A stretch of 64,000 nucleotides of DNA from CAZTAO01 sp964611645 (GTDB lineage Bacteria > Armatimonadota > UBA5829). Where the stretch lies: contig CAZTAO010000007.1 in the NCBI GenBank assembly GCA_964611645.1, forward strand, positions 62,001 to 126,000, written 5' to 3'. Position 1 is the first letter of the stretch. Every line of letters begins with the position of its first letter. A model generated the notes under the pieces. The model did no database searches and was not told where the DNA came from. It saw only the letters and a list, made by a program, of their open reading frames with translations. Position numbers and translations under genes: made by a program. This document shows positions 58,191 through 64,000 of this stretch, piece after piece.

Positions 58191-60029
58191 ATGAGTATCC
58201 CCCGACCTGAATACCCCAGGCCGCAGCTTGTCAGAGACGATTGGATGAACCTCAACGGAGAGTGGGAGTTTGCGCTTGACCCCGGCAAGAGCGGGCGAGC
58301 GCGTGGTATGGTTGATGCTGCGCCGTTTGAGCGGAAGATAATCGTGCCATTCTGCCCGGAAAGCGAACTCTCGGGCATCAGCAACAAGGACTTCATGCCT
58401 TGTGTCTGGTATCGCAAGAGTTTTGGCTTGCCGAGTGACTGGCAGGGCAAGCGAGTTCTGCTGCACTTTGGCGCTGTGGACTATGACACCGAGGTCTGGG
58501 TGAATGGGAGTTCGGTCGGCAAGCACAGGGGTGGGTACGTCGGGTTCGCTTTCGAGATAACTCAGTTCCTCAAACCCGGTGAGAACACGGTTGTGGTGTG
58601 CGCCGAGGACGATGTCCGCTCGGGTTTGCAGCCTTCGGGCAAGCAGTCGTTCTTGTATGGCTCCGCAGCCTGCCACTACACCCGAACCACCGGCATCTGG
58701 CAGACGGTTTGGCTGGAGGCCGTGCCGACCACCTACATCTCGCATATTCGGATAACTCCCGACCTGGAGAACGGCCGCGCGCACGTCGTAGCCAGGATAG
58801 ACGGCCCGTGCGGCGACCTGCATCTCTCGGCCATCGCGAAGCTTTGTGGTGAGGATGTCGGCGGGGACACGGTCAGGGTCGCGGGCGGGCTGGCTCAGCT
58901 TGATGTATCCATCGAACAGAGCAAGCTGCTTCCGTGGTCACCGGGCAACCCCACGCTATATGATCTGGAATTGGTTTTAGAGAGTGGCAACAGCCCGGTT
59001 GATCGCGTTTCAAGCTACTTCGGCCTGCGGTCCCTGGGCATCGACGGCTATGCGCTGCTCCTGAACGGTGAGCCGCTGTTCCAGAGGCTGGTGCTGGACC
59101 AGGGCTACTATCTGGACGGCATCTACACCGCCCCGACCGATGAGGCGCTTCGCAGGGACATCGAGCTGTCGATGGCGATGGGCTTCAACGGCGCCAGGCT
59201 CCATCAGAAGGTCTTCGAGGAGCGGTTCCTCTACTGGGCCGACAAGCTCGGCTACATCGTGTGGGGTGAGATGGCGAGTTGGGGAGTCGAGATGACCGAT
59301 CCCGTCCACCTGGAGCGATTCCAGACCGAATGGCTGGAAGTGCTGGATCGAGACTACAGCCATCCCAGCATAGTCGGCTGGTGTCCGCTGAACGAGACAC
59401 CGGTCAACCGCAGCGCCGAAATCCAGAGGCAGATATACCGGCTGACCAAACAGATAGACCCAACCCGGCCCTGCATAGACACCAGCGGCTACACCCACGC
59501 CGAACTCACGGATGTCTACGATGTCCACGATTACGAGCAAAACCCAAACAAACTTGCATCACATTTCGTGGACAGGCTGCCGTCCCAGTATGAACTCGAC
59601 TTTCCGCCCGACAAGCCCATCGAACCACGGCCGCAGCGGCCGTACTTGAACAGCGAGTACGGCGGAATCCGGTGGGACGTAGGCCAGACAGCCGAGAATG
59701 CGTGGGGCTACGGCGACAGCCCAAAGACCGAGGAGGAGTTCCTGACCAGGTATAAAGGCCTCACGGAAGTCTTGCTCGCCCATCCCAAAATGTGCGGTTT
59801 CTGCTATACTCAGTTGACGGATGTGGAACAGGAAGTAAACGGCCTCTACACATACCACCGCAAGCCCAAATTCGACCCGGCAGTGATCTACGCCGTCAAC
59901 TCACAAAAGGCGGCGATAGAAACCGTGGGGACAGCCCTCCGTGGTTGGCTGCATTCGCATAGTGGTTTCGACCAGGCACAAGACCTGCCCCACGGGGTTG
60001 AACGCCAATGCACGAAAGAGGCCCCGTAG
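58191..60029 (+). CDS. Glycoside hydrolase family 2 enzyme
   Basis: The protein has 612 residues. AAGGAGACG precedes the ATG; there is no signal peptide. The sugar-binding jelly-roll domain covers about 1-180 (PRPQLVRDDWMNLNGEWEFA, DYDTEVWVNGSSVGKHRGGY), an Ig-like domain about 183-280, and the TIM barrel about 285-575. The acid/base is Glu402 in CPLNETPVN and the nucleophile Glu489 in LNSEYGG. The natural end, as in relatives, should be near NSQKAAIE (about 577). The last about 35 residues are encoded by a diverged copy of a dispersed repeat (59922-60003). Substrate (beta-galactoside, glucuronide or mannoside) is not decided. Confidence 0.88.
   Translation: MSIPRPEYPRPQLVRDDWMNLNGEWEFALDPGKSGRARGMVDAAPFERKIIVPFCPESELSGISNKDFMPCVWYRKSFGLPSDWQGKRVLLHFGAVDYDTEVWVNGSSVGKHRGGYVGFAFEITQFLKPGENTVVVCAEDDVRSGLQPSGKQSFLYGSAACHYTRTTGIWQTVWLEAVPTTYISHIRITPDLENGRAHVVARIDGPCGDLHLSAIAKLCGEDVGGDTVRVAGGLAQLDVSIEQSKLLPWSPGNPTLYDLELVLESGNSPVDRVSSYFGLRSLGIDGYALLLNGEPLFQRLVLDQGYYLDGIYTAPTDEALRRDIELSMAMGFNGARLHQKVFEERFLYWADKLGYIVWGEMASWGVEMTDPVHLERFQTEWLEVLDRDYSHPSIVGWCPLNETPVNRSAEIQRQIYRLTKQIDPTRPCIDTSGYTHAELTDVYDVHDYEQNPNKLASHFVDRLPSQYELDFPPDKPIEPRPQRPYLNSEYGGIRWDVGQTAENAWGYGDSPKTEEEFLTRYKGLTEVLLAHPKMCGFCYTQLTDVEQEVNGLYTYHRKPKFDPAVIYAVNSQKAAIETVGTALRGWLHSHSGFDQAQDLPHGVERQCTKEAP
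59922..60003. repeat. Composite inverted repeat, diverged copy 3 inside the GH2 3' end
   Basis: Blocks CCGTGGGGACAGCCCTCCGT and AAGACCTGCCCCACGGGG keep the order and spacing of the elements at 26451 and 27735 with several changes. It encodes GH2 residues from about 578 to the end. Confidence 0.55.
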
Positions 60030-60249
60030 AAAGACGCAGTATCGGGACTTCCGCTCCGCTCAAGTCCCGATACCCCCGAAAGCTCTACAAACCGCCAGAA
60101 CCCTGACCACCGACCTGACCCGCTACGAGATGGACCAATCCAGATACCAGCAGGTGAGGGAGGAACTCGGTGCGGCTATTGAGGGGTTGGTGCGGTGAGG
60201 GGGGATTGGCTTCGCTGATAAGAAACAACGAATAACTGCAGCAATGATA

Positions 60250-60279
60250 GTCATTCCGACCGAAGGGAGGAATCTGCTT
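60250..60279. repeat. GCAGATTCCTCC-type dispersed repeat, copy 2 (inverted)
   Basis: It begins GTCATTCCGACCGAAGG and is the reverse complement of 63869-63897 with one extra G. The two copies bracket the SIR2-HerA-KTSC genes in opposite orientation. Confidence 0.75.
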
Positions 60280-60369
60280 TCCCAGCCTCCAGACGAATGA
60301 CTTACCGATACCGTCCATTACCGATTGTAGATATCGGCCTCTCATACCACACATTCCAATAAACAGTTG

Positions 60370-60398
60370 TTGACACTGGTATGAAAAAGGCATACACT
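60370..60398 (+). promoter_or_regulatory. Sigma-70 promoter of the SIR2-HerA-KTSC cassette
   Basis: TTGACA (60370-60375, perfect), 17 bp, TACACT (60393-60398). A leader of about 108 nt follows, with AGGGGGA 7 bp before the ATG at 60513. Confidence 0.65.
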
Positions 60399-60512
60399 CT
60401 TCGTGTTGGGTTCGTTGTGTCTTCTGGCCCGTGCCATTGAAATGCACAGCCAGTCCAACCTTGATGTGTTCAGCCACGAGCCTTTCTATGGCGCTAGACA
60501 GGGGGACTACTG

Positions 60513-61769
60513 ATGGCGACCTATGATCCATACGAGGCCGCGCTTGAGCTTCGGGAACAGCTAACATCTGAGAAGCGCCGAGTTGGGTTTCTCTTCGGCG
60601 CTGGAACGTCCATGGCGGTAGGCCTCCCTGGCATTGACCAGCTGACAACGATGGTCTCAGATGCACTGGACGTGCCGTGTAAGAATCAGTTCGACAAGAT
60701 ATGTGATGAGATCTCAGAGTCAGCCAACATCGAGAGAGTACTCGGACGTGTGAGAATGTACCGGGAACTCATGTGCGGCGGCAAGGAATGCAGCTATGCA
60801 GACCTAGAGAGTGAGGACGCTGCCCGTGAGCTGGATAAACGCATATGCCAAGCTATCGCCAAATGTGTACGCATAGAGAAGTCCGATGATTCGTCCCCGC
60901 ACTATACGTTCGCAAAATGGATTCGTGCGCTTTACTCCGACCGCGCCTGGCCGGTCGAGATTTTCACAACTAACTACGACGTGTTTATCGAAGAAGCCTT
61001 CGACCGGCTTGGAGTACCGTACTTCGACGGGTTCGTCGGTTCCGTCGAACCATTCTTTGCCCCGGAGTCAGTCGAAGCCGAGCCAGGAAGCACGGCAGAT
61101 TATCTTTACCCCCCTAGAGGCTGGACTCGACTCTCCAAGCTCCACGGTTCCATCAATTGGTGTGCACGCAGAAGCTCCGACACCGATACCATCCACCGCC
61201 TTTCCGGTCTAGCTGGCGAGGATGAGGAGCTCGTGATATATCCAAGTCACGAAAAGTACGTTGAGTCTCGGAAGCTGCCTTTCATCACTTTCCAGGACCG
61301 CCTGCGACGTTTTGCTGCCAGCGGTGAGGGTCTACTAATAGTGTGCGGTTTTGCGTTCGGTGATCAGCATCTGAACGATATTCTCATTCAGGGACTGCGC
61401 TCAAACCCGCGTCTGGCGGTGACAGCCCTCGTCTACGGCAACGCCGACGCGTCGGGCAAACGGGTTCTACCTCTGAGCTTGATCAAACATGCCGAGCGGT
61501 TTGCGAACCTCACGCTGTACGGTCCTGACAAAGCGGTCATGGGCGGTATAGCCGGAGACTGGCGCGACCCCAATAGGAAACCAGAAGGAGCCAGCACATG
61601 GCCATTCTGGGACGCCGGGAACCGTATATTCACTCTGGGCGACTTCAATTCCTTTGCACGATTTCTCGAGGAGTTTATGGGGTTTCGCACCTCCGCACTT
61701 GAGGCAAGAAGTAACACGCCCGCTGCAGGTCCATTGGCTGCCGCCAAGTCGGAGGCTACTCCAGAGTGA
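60513..61769 (+). CDS. SIR2-like NADase-type protein of a defence cassette
   Basis: The protein has 418 residues. SIR2-fold motifs are GFLFGAGTSMAVGLPG (GAGTS at 29-33), FTTNYDVFIEEAFDRLG (TTNYD at 152-156, Asn154 expected to be catalytic), SKLHGSINW (209-216, His211), and IVCGFAFGDQHLNDIL near 277-291, matching the closing Rossmann motif of SIR2-type NADases. It is unlike sirtuin deacetylases, as no zinc CxxC module is present. The stop overlaps the HerA start by 4 bp. In known SIR2-HerA antiphage systems the SIR2 protein degrades NAD+ when activated. Defence function is inferred from this family and the neighbour. Confidence 0.82.
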   Translation: MATYDPYEAALELREQLTSEKRRVGFLFGAGTSMAVGLPGIDQLTTMVSDALDVPCKNQFDKICDEISESANIERVLGRVRMYRELMCGGKECSYADLESEDAARELDKRICQAIAKCVRIEKSDDSSPHYTFAKWIRALYSDRAWPVEIFTTNYDVFIEEAFDRLGVPYFDGFVGSVEPFFAPESVEAEPGSTADYLYPPRGWTRLSKLHGSINWCARRSSDTDTIHRLSGLAGEDEELVIYPSHEKYVESRKLPFITFQDRLRRFAASGEGLLIVCGFAFGDQHLNDILIQGLRSNPRLAVTALVYGNADASGKRVLPLSLIKHAERFANLTLYGPDKAVMGGIAGDWRDPNRKPEGASTWPFWDAGNRIFTLGDFNSFARFLEEFMGFRTSALEARSNTPAAGPLAAAKSEATPE

Positions 61770-63562
61770 GAACCGAAGCGACGTTTCTGGGCTTGGTTAC
61801 GAGGGTGGTTGGCGCCAAACTGATGGTAGAGTTGTCGCCGGAGATTCCATCAGCAAACCCGATCATCAATGGACGAATGTACCGCCTGGGTCAGGTCGGT
61901 TCATTTGTAAAGATACCCCTTGGTTTCCTGAGTCTGTTCGGGATCGTTTCGATGGTCGGGGCAAGTTCGATAGACACCGGCGAACTCCCTCCAGCCATTG
62001 CGCCCCAGGGACAAAGGTGGATTGAGGTACAACTAGTAGGCGAGTCGTACCAGGGGGAGCCATTCCAGCGTGGCATTAGCGTGTTCCCTACAATCGATGA
62101 CGAAGTGCACGTCGTTACCGAGGATGACCTGTCGGTTGTATACGGAACCCGAAGCCCTTCTATGGTGGAGATCGGCAATTTGGTGGCATCGTCCAGCCTA
62201 TCAGCAGCTATTGATGTCGACAAGTTGGTTACACGCCATGCTGCCATAGTTGGTTCAACAGGTAGTGGAAAGTCTAACGCAGTCGCAGGGTTGCTCAAAG
62301 CGCTCGGCGGCGGTTCCTACCCCAATCTGAACGTTGTAGTTATCGACCCCCACGGGGAGTATGGGGCAGCTCTTCAGGGCAAAGCCAGAGTGTATTCGAT
62401 TGGCGACAACGTGCACCCCTTGATCATACCCTACTGGGCCCTCTCTTTCGACGAACTGGCTTGGTTTCTGGTCGACCGGCGTTCCGGTACCGAAACCATA
62501 CAAGACATCCAGCTTCGCGACTATATACTGCAGAAGAAGAGTGAAGCCTGCAATACCCTGAAAGCTGGCCCAATCAGCGATAACGAGATTACCGTCGATT
62601 CGCCGATACCTTTTTCGATCCGAGACCTCTGGTACTACTTCGATCGGCGTGAGAGAGTCACTTACAATGATATGGCACGAACCCAGGAGGCTCTGATTCT
62701 CGACGGTAACGCGGACACCTTGACGCCAGCCCAGTTTACCCCGCCGGGTGCTGGTTCAGCCGCGCCGTTCAAACCTAGCACCCCGCCACTTATGGGAGGC
62801 TACGTCGGCAAAATACACGGGAGATTGCGAGACAAACGCTATTCATTCTTGCTCGATCCCACTGGCTACATTCCCGGCCAGAACGATCTACACGACCTTC
62901 TGCAGAACTGGATAGGGCATCCCGAAGGAATAACCGTATTCGACCTCGCCGGCGTTCCGTCCGAGGTGACCGATGTAGTTGTCGGCACCATCACCAGAAT
63001 ACTCTTCGAGAGCATGCTCTGGGGTCGTGATCTACCTAGTCTAGGGAAGCAGCGCCCCGTGCTTCTCGTCTACGAGGAGGCCCACTCCTACCTACCACGC
63101 GGTGGGTCCTCACAGTTTGTTCCTGGTTTCGCCGGACGCTCTGTGCGTCGCGTCCTCAAGGAGGGCAGAAAGTACGGAGTCGGTGCGCTCGTGGTCAGTC
63201 AGAGGCCCTCGGAACTGGATGACACAGTCCTTTCGCAGTGCGGCACGTTCTTTGCCCTGAGGCTCTCAAACACAGAAGATCAGTCCCGGATACGCGCGAC
63301 TGTACCCGAGGCTCTTGCGGGCCTAACGGATCTTCTACCGGCGATGCGTACCGGTGAGGCGCTGATAGTAGGAGAGGCTGTCCAGATTCCGAGCCGTGTG
63401 CGGTTACCGCTGGTCGAGCCTAGGCCGAAGAGCGACGATCCTGAACCCGCCTTGCGGTGGAGGGAACCGAGAGTAGATAAGCCACCATTCGACAAGGCTG
63501 TCACAGCGTGGCGGCAACAAAGATTCGCAGATCCTGAAGGAGATAGTGAAGGGCATGGATAG
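61766..63562 (+). CDS. HerA-type ATPase (DUF87/FtsK-HerA superfamily)
   Basis: The protein has 598 residues from GTG 61766. A beta-rich N-terminal HAS-barrel-like domain covers about 1-130. The RecA-like core has Walker A GSTGSGKS (163-170), VVIDPHGEYG (191-200), the typical HerA acidic motif, Walker B LLVYEEAHSYLP (433-444), and SQRPSELDDTVLSQ (478-491). HerA forms hexameric rings that pump DNA. In repair archaea it works with NurA; here it is coupled to a SIR2 gene, as in the reported SIR2-HerA (Nezha-type) antiphage module. No NurA nuclease is present. It overlaps the SIR2 gene by 4 bp and the KTSC gene by 8 bp. Confidence 0.85.
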   Translation: MRTEATFLGLVTRVVGAKLMVELSPEIPSANPIINGRMYRLGQVGSFVKIPLGFLSLFGIVSMVGASSIDTGELPPAIAPQGQRWIEVQLVGESYQGEPFQRGISVFPTIDDEVHVVTEDDLSVVYGTRSPSMVEIGNLVASSSLSAAIDVDKLVTRHAAIVGSTGSGKSNAVAGLLKALGGGSYPNLNVVVIDPHGEYGAALQGKARVYSIGDNVHPLIIPYWALSFDELAWFLVDRRSGTETIQDIQLRDYILQKKSEACNTLKAGPISDNEITVDSPIPFSIRDLWYYFDRRERVTYNDMARTQEALILDGNADTLTPAQFTPPGAGSAAPFKPSTPPLMGGYVGKIHGRLRDKRYSFLLDPTGYIPGQNDLHDLLQNWIGHPEGITVFDLAGVPSEVTDVVVGTITRILFESMLWGRDLPSLGKQRPVLLVYEEAHSYLPRGGSSQFVPGFAGRSVRRVLKEGRKYGVGALVVSQRPSELDDTVLSQCGTFFALRLSNTEDQSRIRATVPEALAGLTDLLPAMRTGEALIVGEAVQIPSRVRLPLVEPRPKSDDPEPALRWREPRVDKPPFDKAVTAWRQQRFADPEGDSEGHG

Positions 63563-63770
63563 AGAACCTGTATCGTCTTCCAATCTTGCATCAGTAGGGT
63601 ACGATTTGGACAGTGCCACTCTTGAGGTCGCCTTTCTGAACGGGAGAGTCTACCAGTATCAAGGTGTGCCAGAGGAGATACACCTCGGGCTTATGTCTGC
63701 TGGCTCAAAGGGATCATACTTCAACGAGTATGTGAAACGAGCTGGCTATCCGTACATTCAGGTAGGGTAG
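63555..63770 (+). CDS. KTSC-domain small protein
   Basis: The protein has 71 residues from ATG 63555 (a GTG at 63546 would add three). The KTSC pattern is clear: VSSSNLASVGYDLDSATLEV, then AFLNGRVYQYQGVPEEIHLG, and AGSKGSYFNEYVK. KTSC domains are found alone or fused in phage, plasmid and chromosomal genes and have no firm biochemical role. The gene starts inside the HerA end and has no separate promoter, so it is translated with the SIR2-HerA pair. It could be a regulator or sensor of the module, but this is speculation. Confidence 0.78.
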   Translation: MDREPVSSSNLASVGYDLDSATLEVAFLNGRVYQYQGVPEEIHLGLMSAGSKGSYFNEYVKRAGYPYIQVG

Positions 63771-63868
63771 GCCGCCGCTCGCACGGTGTTACGTTCGAGG
63801 AACAGTGTCCATCTGAGCCCATTGTAGCGCGGCTATCCCGTTGGTCAGTCGAGAATCGCGGGTCCGAG

Positions 63869-63897
63869 AAGCAGATTCCTCCTTCGGTCGGAATGAC
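63869..63897. repeat. GCAGATTCCTCC-type dispersed repeat, copy 3
   Basis: It begins AAGCAGATTCCTCC and ends GGTCGGAATGAC, the inverted partner of 60250-60279. The remaining intergenic sequence 63771-64000 holds no gene. Confidence 0.75.
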
Positions 63898-63949
63898 AGC
63901 CGGTTCGTCTCAGCCGCAGTCAACGCCAGCGGCTACAGCGTGTGCACAT

Positions 63950-63973
63950 TCCAGGTAGGATACCTGGAGGGAT
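63950..63973. repeat. CCTCCAGGTA palindrome, copy 3 (inverted, degenerate)
   Basis: Eight-bp arms TCCAGGTA and TACCTGGA around GGA. The GGA loop is the complement of the TCC loop in copy 2, so this copy is inverted relative to it. Confidence 0.65.
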
Positions 63974-64000
63974 AGGCATTCGGCTGTACTTTGGTCAAGT

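Larger units (their letters stand above)
60030..60512. other. 483-bp intergenic region before the SIR2-HerA cassette
   Basis: Contents in order: a hairpin with 12-bp arms GTATCGGGACTT/AAGTCCCGATAC (60040-60051 and 60063-60074); an open stretch at 60085-60198 whose plus frame reads ARTLTTDLTRYEMDQSRYQQ and VREELGAAIEGLVR without a good start, possibly a gene remnant; the repeat at 60250-60279; and the promoter at 60370-60398. No complete gene is seen. Confidence 0.5.

Overview
The window looks like a scaffold from a high-GC, diderm, heterotrophic bacterium, most likely Armatimonadota or a close relative. This is inferred from gene content, not from a marker tree. It combines an outer-membrane assembly cluster (bamA, two ompH/skp-like genes, lpxD) with genes typical of Terrabacteria (Rex, HrcA, CdaA-CdaR-GlmM, a GerMN-domain protein beside an AMIN/amidase protein). 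It also carries many secreted glycan-active proteins and DUF4091/UroD-family genes. A run of ten Ns at 26733-26742 marks a scaffold join, so this is probably a metagenome-assembled or draft genome.

Layout. 1-4228 (minus): lpxD (5' part only), two ompH-like genes and bamA. 4542-6529: an unknown lipoprotein and two BamE/SmpA-like membrane proteins. 6661-11419 (plus): a GHL10-like lipoprotein and a sugar ABC importer without its ATPase. 11474-16269 (minus): an OFA-type MFS carrier, a GH127-like enzyme, Rex and a small exported protein. 16479-20765 (plus): ECF sigma factor, membrane-anchored partner, exported STN-domain protein and DUF4139-like protein, a plausible envelope signalling unit. 20877-30903 (minus): MFS carrier, DUF4091/GH123-like enzyme, a beta-propeller glycosidase-like protein, a UroD-family protein bracketed by inverted repeats, and a 1016-residue multidomain protein. 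31385-33989 (minus): a divergent serpin-like protein and an unknown exported protein. 34053-37323 (minus): maf-znuA-znuC-znuB. 37632-37970: a double zinc-ribbon protein. 38057-43772 (minus): two tandem GHL10-like proteins and a duplicated sialidase-like protein, then tRNA-Arg(CCG). 44059-48277 (minus): hrcA-amidase-gerMN-murI. 48376-50915 (minus): glnS, then crcB with a fluoride riboswitch. 51238-55298 (plus): osmC, then cdaA-cdaR-glmM and a 77-residue unknown. 55452-60029 (plus): two paralogous membrane proteins with a GspG-like tail and a GH2 enzyme. 60513-63770 (plus): a SIR2-HerA-KTSC cassette that looks like an antiphage module.

The lifestyle signal is polysaccharide use: exported glycosidase-like proteins and sugar transport, supported by envelope biogenesis, cell-wall and c-di-AMP genes. 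Intergenic DNA is unusually rich in dispersed palindromes and inverted repeats; at least eight sequence types were seen, several at two or three loci. Some run into coding sequence (GH2 C-terminus, maf/znuA junction) or bracket single genes (UroD, SIR2-HerA-KTSC). Promoters that can be read are sigma-70-like, and several share GTGG or NTGG directly before the -10 hexamer.

The best candidates for something new are the third gene (KTSC) of the SIR2-HerA cassette, the sigma/anchor/STN/DUF4139 unit, and the divergent serpin.
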